A stretch of 64,000 bases of DNA from an uncultured Roseburia sp. Lineage in GTDB: Bacteria; Bacillota; Clostridia; Lachnospirales; Lachnospiraceae. The stretch's first letter is position 1; every line of letters starts with the position of its first letter. Both the position numbers and the translations under genes were made by a program. Of this stretch, positions 23,333-29,728 are shown piece by piece. The notes beneath the pieces are model-generated. The model saw only the letters and a list, made by a program, of their open reading frames with translations. It searched no databases and was not told the origin of the DNA. The stretch is taken from contig CAKREH010000003.1 of assembly GCA_934317215.1 (NCBI GenBank), positions 76,910-140,909 of the forward strand. Reading direction: 5' to 3'.

Positions 23333-23748
23333 TCTATTTTCATGTATATGTCAATAGTCTATTTTCATGTATTTTAATTATTTTTATATTCCATAATATC
23401 GCCCGGCTGACAATTTAATAATTTACACAAATTACATATAACTTCGCAAGTTACATTCTCGTTTTTGGTCAGCTTCGCTACTGTATTAGAATGTATTCCG
23501 TTATTCTTTAGCCACTGCTTATTATATTCTTTCTTATCCAAGATATTCCACAGCTTGGAAAAGTCAATATATCCATTTGCTCCATAATTCGCCATGCGTC
23601 ACACCTCTTTTCTTTTTATATATGATAATAGATTTTTCATATCATGTCAACGTCTATTTTCATGTATCATATTGCACAACAAACCATTGTTTTATTTCGT
23701 CTATTATTGTGTATTTTGTCAATTGTTATTTGGTCTATTATCGTGTAT
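23333..23748. promoter_or_regulatory. six copies of a 15-bp operator-like repeat
   Basis: Consensus TCTATTWTCRTGTAT at 23333-23347, 23358-23372, 23653-23667, 23700-23714 and 23734-23748, plus one inverted copy at 23618-23632 (13 of 15). Two lie upstream of hicA, four upstream of the XRE gene. Likely sites for a phage regulator, most simply the 73-aa XRE protein between the two groups. Confidence 0.7.
23374..23595 (-). CDS. small XRE/Cro-like transcriptional regulator
   Basis: 73 aa (MANYGANGYIDFSKLWNILD). HTH: KQWLKNNGIHSNTVAKLTKN with ENVTCEVICNLCKLLNCQPG and DIMEY, the small single-domain XRE type (YozG-like). RBS AGAGGTG before the ATG. Likely binds the repeated operators on either side. 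Confidence 0.8.
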   Translation of the reverse strand: MANYGANGYIDFSKLWNILDKKEYNKQWLKNNGIHSNTVAKLTKNENVTCEVICNLCKLLNCQPGDIMEYKNN

Positions 23749-23790
23749 TATAATCTCAACAGGAAAACAAAGAACACAAAAACAGAGGAT

Positions 23791-23817
23791 AAGGGGTAGG
23801 CAAAAAGCCAACCCCTT
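23791..23817 (-). terminator. hairpin after the antirepressor gene
   Basis: AAGGGGTTGGC-TTTTT-GCCTACCCCTT, 11-bp stem with one mismatch, directly after the stop of the antirepressor. No long T-run on the minus strand, so termination strength is uncertain. Confidence 0.6.
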
Positions 23818-23822
23818 ATTTA

Positions 23823-24569
23823 CTATCCTACTTTTCTATTTTCCCGCACCAGATTTATAATAAATTCACGTCCAACTTGCGTGATTTTTCTGTGATATAC
23901 AACTGCGCCATTGTCAAGCACTTCTTGCTTTATCTCTTCATAACCAAGATTGCTATAATCCGAATACATTACCCATGTATTATTGACTTTGTATTGAATA
24001 TGCATTTCTGAAAGCATTTTATTTAATTCTATTGCACTTCTCAAGCCCAATTCTTTGGCTATTTCGGTCATAGTATAAGTTTTATTAACATGCATCAAAA
24101 CAGCGTTTCTCTGCTCTGCTTTCACTCTGGCGGCTCGTTCCTCTTTTAACCTTGTTAATAACTCAATTCCAAAGTCCGGATTGTTTAAAATATTATTAAT
24201 GACATTATCTGTTGCATATATGCCATGTTTGCGGATATCTTTTAAAATCTCTTTAACCTTTTTCTTAAATTGCTTTGCTATTGGTTTTCTGCTCTGCATT
24301 AGAACTTCATAAAGCCCATCTTCTGTAAGGAAAGTCATTTCCCTGTTCTGACCTCCGCTAAAGATTGTTGAGTTCAGCTTTTCATCATCGTCAACCCCTT
24401 TTATCATTTCCGTTGGGTTGCTGTGTTCAATCCAAGCTGCTACATCCTTAGCCAAAAACAAAGGATTTTCTACTGTACCCCAAATTCTAAAATCTTTATT
24501 AAAAATCTTTCGTTCATCAATCACTTGTAAAGTGCTTTTATCTGGTGCAAGAATTTCAGTGCTGTACAT
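23823..24569 (-). CDS. phage antirepressor (BRO-N plus KilAC)
   Basis: 248 aa. BRO-N domain in residues about 15-115 (FRIWGTVENPLFLAKDVAAW, MTFLTEDGLYEVLMQSRKPI, AKQFKKKVKEIL). A linker, then KilAC/ANT C-terminal domain from ~165 (TYTMTEIAKELGLRSAIELN, VYHRKITQVGREFIINLV). Antirepressors relieve repression on induction. Separated by a terminator from the repressor upstream. Confidence 0.85.
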   Translation of the reverse strand: MYSTEILAPDKSTLQVIDERKIFNKDFRIWGTVENPLFLAKDVAAWIEHSNPTEMIKGVDDDEKLNSTIFSGGQNREMTFLTEDGLYEVLMQSRKPIAKQFKKKVKEILKDIRKHGIYATDNVINNILNNPDFGIELLTRLKEERAARVKAEQRNAVLMHVNKTYTMTEIAKELGLRSAIELNKMLSEMHIQYKVNNTWVMYSDYSNLGYEEIKQEVLDNGAVVYHRKITQVGREFIINLVRENRKVG

Positions 24570-24591
24570 AGCTTTTTCCTCCTACATCTTG

Positions 24592-24631
24592 AAAAATAAA
24601 AAGCATCCAATACCAAAATGGTACTGGATGC
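24592..24631 (-). terminator. intrinsic terminator after the repressor gene
   Basis: GCATCCAGTACCA-TTTT-GGTATTGGATGC, a 12-13-bp stem (one mismatch) followed on the minus strand by TTTTTATTTTTC. Strong. Confidence 0.85.
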
Positions 24632-24707
24632 CGTTTCACTGACAACTCAAGCCCAACCGCTAAATTATGCGATACGCTTCTAAGAACCTAGTTCAAGGGG
24701 CTAATTA

Positions 24708-24923
24708 TTAAATTCTTTCTTTGCTTGCGGCATCCTCAAACTCTAATACTAAAGAACACCCCAAAGCCTCAGCTATTTTTTTCAACTCATTTTCTGAAAA
24801 ATTGTTTCTATTCAGTTTATTAGTTAAATTTTGTCTAGTTGTTTCCAAAGATTCGGCTAAACTTGTAACCGTCATCCCTTTTCTTTTAAGTAATAATCTT
24901 ATTTTCTCGTTAGTTTCCAGCAT
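24708..24923 (-). CDS. small XRE-type repressor (CI/Cro-like)
   Basis: 71 aa from ATG 24923 (MLETNEKIRLLLKRKGMTVT), with GGAGG 7 bases upstream; the longer frame is not needed. HTH MTVTSLAESLETTRQNLTNK. No C-terminal cleavage domain, so repression is relieved by the antirepressor or protein-protein action. Divergent from the early operon across a shared operator region. Confidence 0.8.
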   Translation of the reverse strand: MLETNEKIRLLLKRKGMTVTSLAESLETTRQNLTNKLNRNNFSENELKKIAEALGCSLVLEFEDAASKERI

Positions 24924-24939
24924 GCTAAAACCTCCTAAC

Positions 24940-25052
24940 ACACTTTATATTAATTTGAACACTTAAAAATGTCAATAGCAATTTGTTATTTTACAAAATA
25001 AATTTAAAAGTGTAAATTATGTATTGACAAACGACACTTTATAGTGTACTAT
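24940..25052 (+). promoter_or_regulatory. early promoter and operators of the genetic switch
   Basis: Plus-strand promoter TTGACA (25024-25029), 17-bp spacer, TACTAT (25047-25052). The inverted repeat ACACT-TTAT-AGTGT (25034-25047) sits between the two boxes; further ACACTT/AAGTGT half-sites at 24940, 24959 and 25008. The divergent repressor gene starts at 24923, so this is the lysogeny switch. Confidence 0.8.
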
Positions 25053-25097
25053 ATAACCATCAAGAGAAACACGAAAACAGAAAGCGAGGAAATAAAG

Positions 25098-25340
25098 ATG
25101 GATGAATTTTTAAAAATTGTAGGTATGAATCACATTATCAACAGCGGTACATTTGAGAACTATCAACCGGAGGTTATAAAACTCCTAGATGAACTCAAGA
25201 AAATTGTAAGTGATGAAGTATTTAACCACTTAGAAGATTTAATTGATGACGCAGTAAATGCAACAAATGAATACGCTTTTGTTGAAGGAATGAAAACTGC
25301 CATAGCAATTACAGAAAAGAATTATAAGCCAGTTCTTTAA
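25098..25340 (+). CDS. DUF6809-like small early protein
   Basis: 80 aa from ATG 25098 (MDEFLKIVGMNHIINSGTFE) with GAGGAAATAAAG upstream. Acidic and helical; LIDDAVNATNEYAFVEGMKT is the segment I associate with a family of small Firmicutes phage proteins (DUF6809). First gene of the early operon. Confidence 0.55.
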   Translation: MDEFLKIVGMNHIINSGTFENYQPEVIKLLDELKKIVSDEVFNHLEDLIDDAVNATNEYAFVEGMKTAIAITEKNYKPVL

Positions 25341-25345
25341 TCTTT

Positions 25346-25385
25346 CCGGCGGCGGTTCAGCCGTACGCAGCAAAGCAACCGCCGG
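25346..25385 (+). other. 7-bp stem hairpin after the first early gene
   Basis: CCGGCGG (25346-25352) and CCGCCGG (25379-25385) enclose a smaller CGG-TTCAG-CCG hairpin. Occupies the same position as the ribozymes in the following gaps but lacks the CUGAnGA and GAAA cores. Attenuator, stabiliser or decayed ribozyme. Confidence 0.4.
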
Positions 25386-25426
25386 AACTACTGAAATTAA
25401 ATAAAAGAACGAAAGGGGAAATCAAC

Positions 25427-25579
25427 ATGGCACGGAAACAACCAAAAACAACCTACGTTGTAAAAGATGTTTTTAAAGAGCCAGACAAGAAAAAACGCGA
25501 GCAGGAAATCATTGATATAGTCATCAAGCATATAAAAACAAAAAACACAAAAACAGGAGGGAACGATCATGAAAGTTAA
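25427..25579 (+). CDS. small basic early protein, 50 aa
   Basis: MARKQPKTTYVVKDVFKEPD then KKKREQEIIDIVIKHIKTKN. RBS GAAAGGGGAA before the ATG. The segment KKKREQEIIDIV is typical of small conserved proteins of Firmicutes phages. Overlaps the next gene by 11 bases. Confidence 0.6.
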   Translation: MARKQPKTTYVVKDVFKEPDKKKREQEIIDIVIKHIKTKNTKTGGNDHES

Positions 25580-25721
25580 AATTAAAATTGAGGGAAAAAT
25601 AAATGATATTTACACTTTTCAGCAACCAGAAGAGGGAAATATCCTTGACGAACTGACGGCGATCATCGAAGAAATGAAAGCCGGAAGAATTGAAAAAGTA
25701 GAAATTGAGAGGGAGGCGTAA
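25569..25721 (+). CDS. small early protein, 50 aa
   Basis: MKVKIKIEGKINDIYTFQQP...EEMKAGRIEKVEIEREA. RBS AGGAGGG lies inside the previous gene; overlap of 11 bases. Predicted beta-strand then helix; function unknown. Followed after 2 bases by the next gene. Confidence 0.6.
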   Translation: MKVKIKIEGKINDIYTFQQPEEGNILDELTAIIEEMKAGRIEKVEIEREA

Positions 25722-25723
25722 AC

Positions 25724-25906
25724 ATGAAAAAAGTATTTACACCAGACGGAACATTTTTAGGAAGAGCGTTAAAAATTGAAACCACTGAGTTAGGCGTTGA
25801 GATGACAGCGCCGGGCGATTTTCCGGGGATGATCGAGAAAAACACTATCTATCTTGGCGGCTCTATCGTTTATGAAGATGAAAACCGTGTGTATATAAAA
25901 TATTAG
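25724..25906 (+). CDS. small early protein upstream of ribozyme 1
   Basis: 60 aa (MKKVFTPDGTFLGRALKIET), beta-rich, ending YIKY. RBS GAGAGGGAGGCG. Its TAG stop (25904-25906) supplies the first base of stem II of the hammerhead that follows, so terminating ribosomes and ribozyme folding compete for the same bases. Confidence 0.65.
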   Translation: MKKVFTPDGTFLGRALKIETTELGVEMTAPGDFPGMIEKNTIYLGGSIVYEDENRVYIKY

Positions 25907-25961
25907 CCGAAACGCCCGCCAGGGCGTCAGCCGCGGGATGGTCTCCCGGCTCTGATGAGGC
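25906..25961 (+). ncRNA. hammerhead ribozyme 1 (type II topology)
   Basis: Complete hammerhead core: GCC-GAAA, stem III CGCCC/GGGCG with loop GCCA, UC with predicted cleavage after C25928, stem I AGCCG...CGGCT, CTGATGA at 25952-25958, GGC closing stem II with GCC. Open at stem II with stems I and III capped, hence type II. Located between the stop codon of one early gene and the ATG of the next. Confidence 0.9.
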
Positions 25962-25979
25962 AGACTAGGAAGGGAAAAC

Positions 25980-26162
25980 ATGGAAGATTTATACCAGATC
26001 AAGGACATTATAAAAGAAAATAAAGACGGCGATTTTCTCGCCATCTGCGAAAGTGGTAACTATTACGAATGCAAATTCGTTGCAAAATTCCGGGCAATGT
26101 TTTTTGCAATGCCGGAATCGGAAAAGATCTTAGGCTACACAAAAATCATTGGAAGAATTTAG
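25980..26162 (+). CDS. small early protein between ribozymes 1 and 2
   Basis: 60 aa (MEDLYQIKDIIKENKDGDFL). Alternating strand/helix; CESGNYYECKFVAKFRAMFF. RBS AGGAAGGG. Its TAG overlaps stem II of ribozyme 2. Function not known; a single small soluble protein. Confidence 0.6.
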   Translation: MEDLYQIKDIIKENKDGDFLAICESGNYYECKFVAKFRAMFFAMPESEKILGYTKIIGRI

Positions 26163-26219
26163 TCGAAACCGCCCGCCCGGCGGTCTGGTGTAGGGTTGCA
26201 ACCTTGCCACTGACGAGAT
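26162..26219 (+). ncRNA. hammerhead ribozyme 2 (type II topology)
   Basis: GTC-GAAA, stem III CCGCC/GGCGG, U84-C85 so predicted cleavage after C26185, stem I TGGT...GCCA with an inner AGGGTT-GC-AACCTT extension, CTGACGA at 26210-26216 (position 7 is variable in the consensus) and GAT pairing with GTC in stem II. Same topology and same position relative to a stop codon as ribozyme 1, with different helix sequences: compensatory variation. Confidence 0.88.
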
Positions 26220-26244
26220 AAGCACACATAAAGGAGGTTTTCAC

Positions 26245-26472
26245 ATGATTATCAAAGCAAGTGATATAAAAATAGGCACACAATTAGCAGAGTCAGACGG
26301 CTTTCTGTTTGATGTTGTAGAAATCGTCAAAGAGACAGAGAAAACAATAACGGTTCGTCTCTGCTCCGACTTTTCGAGTTTTCCGGCACACTGGAGGACA
26401 AAGAAAGACGGGACACCGGGCGGAGTTATTAAGACTTTTAGAAAATCAACTAAGTTATACGGCGTCAATTAG
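26245..26472 (+). CDS. small early protein between ribozymes 2 and 3
   Basis: 75 aa (MIIKASDIKIGTQLAESDGF). Small beta-barrel-like pattern (FLFDVVEIVKETEKTITVRL) ending STKLYGVN. Strong RBS AAAGGAGG. TAG stop (26470-26472) overlaps ribozyme 3. Confidence 0.6.
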   Translation: MIIKASDIKIGTQLAESDGFLFDVVEIVKETEKTITVRLCSDFSSFPAHWRTKKDGTPGGVIKTFRKSTKLYGVN

Positions 26473-26529
26473 TCGAAACGGTGGAACTTCCACCGTCTGC
26501 AGGAACTGCCCCACCTGCACTGATGAGAC
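26472..26529 (+). ncRNA. hammerhead ribozyme 3 (type II topology)
   Basis: GTC-GAAA, stem III CGGTGG/CCACCG, UC with predicted cleavage after C26497, stem I TGCAGG/CCTGCA, CTGATGA at 26520-26526, GAC pairing with GTC in stem II. All invariant core nucleotides present. Third member of the series. Confidence 0.92.
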
Positions 26530-26559
26530 AGGGCGCACAATGAAAGGAGAGAAAAGGAC

Positions 26560-26745
26560 ATGATGAAAGAAATTTATGCAATCTGCAACAGTAAGAAAGT
26601 ACACATAGGAACAGTTAAATATTTTTCTGACAATGGCGAAGAATTTTTCTTAATAGAAAGTCCTTACAGATTTTCGCAAGTATGTTACAAAGAAGATTTA
26701 GAAAGTACATTAAAAGAAATGAACCCAAGCTACAAGATAGCATAG
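26560..26745 (+). CDS. small early protein after ribozyme 3
   Basis: 61 aa (MMKEIYAICNSKKVHIGTVK; second Met also possible). Beta-rich start, then YKEDLESTLKEMNP. RBS AAAGGAGAG. Last gene of the early operon, followed by a GC-rich terminator. Confidence 0.6.
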   Translation: MMKEIYAICNSKKVHIGTVKYFSDNGEEFFLIESPYRFSQVCYKEDLESTLKEMNPSYKIA

Positions 26746-26762
26746 GTAAGCGGCGGCATTTA

Positions 26763-26787
26763 CCGGGGTTCGACCCCCCGGCTTTTT
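26763..26787 (+). terminator. terminator of the early operon
   Basis: CCGGGG ... CCCCGG stem followed by CTTTTT. Standard intrinsic terminator 20 bases after the last stop. Confidence 0.85.
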
Positions 26788-26810
26788 CCAGTGCCCGGAT
26801 ATATTTCAGC

Positions 26811-26839
26811 TTGACAAGATACACGCCCGGTCATATAAT
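26811..26839 (+). promoter_or_regulatory. perfect consensus sigma-70 promoter
   Basis: TTGACA (26811-26816), exactly 17 bp, TATAAT (26834-26839). No plus-strand gene follows for 1.7 kb. Best explained as the promoter of the non-coding RNA immediately downstream. Confidence 0.85.
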
Positions 26840-26845
26840 GCGCTT

Positions 26846-27110
26846 AAGTGAACGCGTATAAGCCATTTTAAGGCTTGCGCAAGGCTATGCAGTACTTTTT
26901 ATATATTCACAGCACGAAACGCCTGTAAACCGTTTTTACGACGTTGCGAACCTGTAAACACTGTGTTTATCTTGCCGTGCTGGTATCCGGCAGCATGTCA
27001 GACAGTGTCGGTCTGCTGATCGCGACGATGCGCATTATCCCGGGAGACCGCCGGAAAGCATCCGGGATGCACCAGGGAAGACACCGGCAGACCGCCGGGG
27101 TGTGAAAATT
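26846..27110 (+). ncRNA. structured non-coding RNA behind the consensus promoter
   Basis: No ORF on the plus strand. Visible pairing: AAGCC-ATTTTAA-GGCTT near the start; CAGCACG...CGTGCTG (7 bp) closing two similar stem-loops that each begin with CCTGTAAAC; CGGTCTGC...GCAGACCG (8 bp) closing a GCA-TTATCCCGG...CCGGGATGC hairpin. GC-rich compared with its surround. End not defined: no T-run is seen, so the 3' limit is approximate. Class unknown. Confidence 0.55.
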
Positions 27111-27244
27111 CTGATTTCTAATCTCAAAATCGAGTCATTTCCAATGAAGAAAAAATCCAAAAGTTGAAAAATGAGATTTCAACTGTGAAAAGACAATGTG
27201 CACAGTAAAATACTATGCGTCATTTCGCAACTTGTGAATTTTGA
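27111..27244. other. A+T-rich gap, nothing recognised
   Basis: 134 nt between the non-coding RNA and the convergent DUF4417 gene. Short AAATC-type repeats (TTCTGATTTC, AATCTCAAAATCGAG) but no gene or terminator I can support. Confidence 0.3.
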
Positions 27245-27982
27245 CTAATTCGCTCTCTTCTCTTCCTTTGACTCTCGGTCTGTTTCTGCTTTTTCTGCGA
27301 TTTTGTCGTTCTTGTTCCCATTCGAAAATCCCTCATTTACTTTCTGGTTACGTGACTTGTAATTTACAATCTTTACATCTGTGTTCAATTCATCCGGTAT
27401 CTTCCCGACGATCAACACTGTATGCGGTTGCAGCCTGTCTGTCATTACTTTGAATCCCTCACAAAACTCAATACGCGCTGCCTTTGCCCGCACTCTTCCA
27501 TTTGTACAGGCAGCAATCACACCTCCCTTACCGTACCCGGCAAAGCACAGATCATAATTGTCTTTGTCCGGGATGCCTACGGACGGTATAACACGGATCC
27601 CGTTCAGAAGCATGTAATGTGCAAGTGCATGATTCCGGTACACATTATATAGATTCAAAGCAAACGGCATACCACAATCACCGGTAGCAATACTGAAATC
27701 CGGCATACAGACCGAGTGGAAACACTTCAAGTGCTCTAGGTATTTATCCGGGTTATTCCACAGCCTTTGAAACTTTGAATCGTCAATATAGAAATTTACA
27801 TTCAATTTTCTATGCCCTTTTATCTTTTGCGAAAAGCTCTCTCCAAAATCTATGGAGTCCTCCGGCAGATAATCCAAACTACATGCCGGGACAATCGGGA
27901 TCTGATATTTTTCATCAAGCTCCGCGCCATAGATCATATATTCTTTCATGACATCAAAAGATGTATGGCATCCGTTATACAA
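27245..27982 (-). CDS. DUF4417 family protein
   Basis: 245 aa (MYNGCHTSFDVMKEYMIYGA). Central part HALAHYMLLNGIRVIPSVGI and CFAGYGKGGVIAACTNGRVR matches DUF4417, a family of mobile-element proteins of unknown function. The C-terminal 40 residues are a low-complexity charged tail. Outermost gene of the left prophage stretch, convergent with the non-coding RNA. Confidence 0.75.
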   Translation of the reverse strand: MYNGCHTSFDVMKEYMIYGAELDEKYQIPIVPACSLDYLPEDSIDFGESFSQKIKGHRKLNVNFYIDDSKFQRLWNNPDKYLEHLKCFHSVCMPDFSIATGDCGMPFALNLYNVYRNHALAHYMLLNGIRVIPSVGIPDKDNYDLCFAGYGKGGVIAACTNGRVRAKAARIEFCEGFKVMTDRLQPHTVLIVGKIPDELNTDVKIVNYKSRNQKVNEGFSNGNKNDKIAEKAETDRESKEEKRAN

Positions 27983-28231
27983 TCACATCACCTCATATAT
28001 ATTAATTCAAACTTCCCATCTTTCGTAATTTGCAATTAAAATTATGACATCATAATTATATAACAAATCATATTTTTGCGCAAAAAAATAAACCGGCTCA
28101 TGGTCGATTTATCCTTAGTAGCACTTGTGCAGAATCTCCTTTCCTGCCTAAGTAAAATATGTTTGATTACCTTTTTGATTACCTTTTGAATACCCAGTCT
28201 CTGAAAGTCTCATATTTCAAGGATTTTTTAA
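27983..28231. other. prophage edge with tandem 13-bp repeats
   Basis: No gene. TGATTACCTTTTT (28164-28176) and TGATTACCTTTTG (28177-28189) are consecutive direct repeats 45 bp from the tRNA-Thr 3' end, similar to recombinase arm sites. The tRNA 3' end faces the prophage, so an attachment site here is plausible, but no core repeat is visible elsewhere in the window. Confidence 0.4.
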
Positions 28232-28304
28232 AGCTGCTGACGGGAATCGGACCCGTGACCTCCGCACTACCAATGCGACGCTCTACCGACTGAGCCACAG
28301 CAGC
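28232..28304 (-). tRNA. tRNA-Thr (anticodon GGT)
   Basis: GCTGCTG / CAGCAGC acceptor, D arm TGGCTCAGTCGGTAGAGC, anticodon loop TTGGTAG, T arm CGGGTCCGATTCCCG. Host tRNA at the border between prophage and chromosome; intact. Confidence 0.92.
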
Positions 28305-28460
28305 ATCGTGTTATCTCAACACCTGTATTACTATACAACAGGATCATTTAATTGTCAAGCATAAAATTCAAGAAATTTTTCAAATTTTTCAAAATATTTA
28401 TACTTATCCAACATTTCTGGTGAATCGAAATAACTTTAACCACCTTATAACAATAAAATG

Positions 28461-28500
28461 AACACCCCGGATGTGTATTCAGTACACATCCGGGGTGTTG
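28461..28500. terminator. strong palindromic hairpin downstream of the PIN-like gene
   Basis: AACACCCCGGATGTGTA...TACACATCCGGGGTGTT, a 17-bp perfect stem. Likely bidirectional terminator; T-rich flank is weak on both strands. The ~280 nt between tRNA-Thr and the PIN-like gene otherwise holds nothing recognised. Confidence 0.7.
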
Positions 28501-28583
28501 TTCTTCGGGTCTTCTGGCTGCTAAATGTTTCGCCACCACATCCATTATGTTCTTCCCGTTTTATTTCAATCAGCCTCTCCTTT

Positions 28584-29663
28584 TTACATCCGATTCATAA
28601 TCTTGATGTGTGACTTAAAAAGAGAATAATATTTCATTCCCTTATCTTTGCCATAATGCCCCTGCAATGCGGCTCTTAATGAGTTAAGATTTTTTCTCTT
28701 TGTATTTGCCTTATACAAAAACGAAGAAAAATCTTCCGGACAGTCCAGTTTCGGATCACTGTAAGCAAATACCGTCTGGCAGTAAACATCAAACTTCTCT
28801 TCCTCACTGATTGCAGTCTGGTTCACACGGCATATTGCATACGCAGCACTGTTTTTCGCCTCCTGATAAAGTTCTTTTCCAATCTCTTCCCCAAAGAACA
28901 GTACCAGTGCATTGTGAAAATCTGCAAGACGCTCCTTGCGGATGCAGGTAAGGAGGCTGCGGATGACCTCATCCTGTGTCCCCGAAATCTGTGTCTTTTC
29001 GGTTTTTTCCCTGTGCAGATCTGTAAATGGCAGTTCCTGATCAGCATCTACCGTCTCATCAGGTCTCATGATTTCATCTGGTATCTCCATCTGAATTTCC
29101 CCTGATTCTGACTGTTCTTCTGCTCCTGCAGTTTTTTCCAGCCGTGCAGTCTCTTCTCTTTTTACAGTTTCCGTCTGCTCTGAGGATTCGTCTGACTCTG
29201 CTGCTTCATCTGCTAAAATTCCAGCCACATTTCCATCGGCTTTTTTCTCCGGTTCAAAGACAATTTCTTTTTCTCCATTCGTCTTTGCCTTCTGCTGCAG
29301 TCTGCGGCTTAATTCCTTTCCGCTCAAACGCTGTACCGGCATGTTACGCTGTTTCCAATAGCGTATTGCCGCATCAAATCCAGTATCATTTGAGACAATC
29401 ACATAACTGTTTTCCTGATTCTCACATAACAGATACCCAAGCTGTGTGACAAGCTGGAAATCAAGCGCATTGCTTCCCTCAAAACATTTTACAAATTCAG
29501 CTTCTTTCTCCGTCTCCTTTAATAACCTCACATTTTCATAATTCATATGCGGACTTTTCTGCGTATAAAATACGATTACTTCCTCATCAGGCTGTGAAGC
29601 TACCAATAACGGCACCCATATATCTCCTACGTTCTCACTGTCAACCAAATATATTCTTTTCAT
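28584..29663 (-). CDS. PIN/NYN-like domain protein
   Basis: 359 aa. Residues 1-120 form a PIN-like fold: MKRIYLVDSENVGDIWVPLL, ALDFQLVTQLGYLLCENQEN and VIVSNDTGFDAAIRYW carry the acidic residues expected for metal binding. Middle (130-235) is a long Glu-rich disordered linker, and the C-terminal ~110 residues are helical. Chromosomal protein of Lachnospiraceae; may be a ribonuclease or signalling-linked nuclease, substrate unknown. Confidence 0.65.
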   Translation of the reverse strand: MKRIYLVDSENVGDIWVPLLVASQPDEEVIVFYTQKSPHMNYENVRLLKETEKEAEFVKCFEGSNALDFQLVTQLGYLLCENQENSYVIVSNDTGFDAAIRYWKQRNMPVQRLSGKELSRRLQQKAKTNGEKEIVFEPEKKADGNVAGILADEAAESDESSEQTETVKREETARLEKTAGAEEQSESGEIQMEIPDEIMRPDETVDADQELPFTDLHREKTEKTQISGTQDEVIRSLLTCIRKERLADFHNALVLFFGEEIGKELYQEAKNSAAYAICRVNQTAISEEEKFDVYCQTVFAYSDPKLDCPEDFSSFLYKANTKRKNLNSLRAALQGHYGKDKGMKYYSLFKSHIKIMNRM

Positions 29664-29728
29664 CTGATCACCGGCTGATTGAAACGTTTTTATTATAGCA
29701 TAAGACAGAATAAAGCCTCCACCATTTT

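Noticed and set aside
26163..26244. Riboswitch in the early gaps
   Set aside because: All conserved nucleotides are explained by a hammerhead; no aptamer consensus fits.
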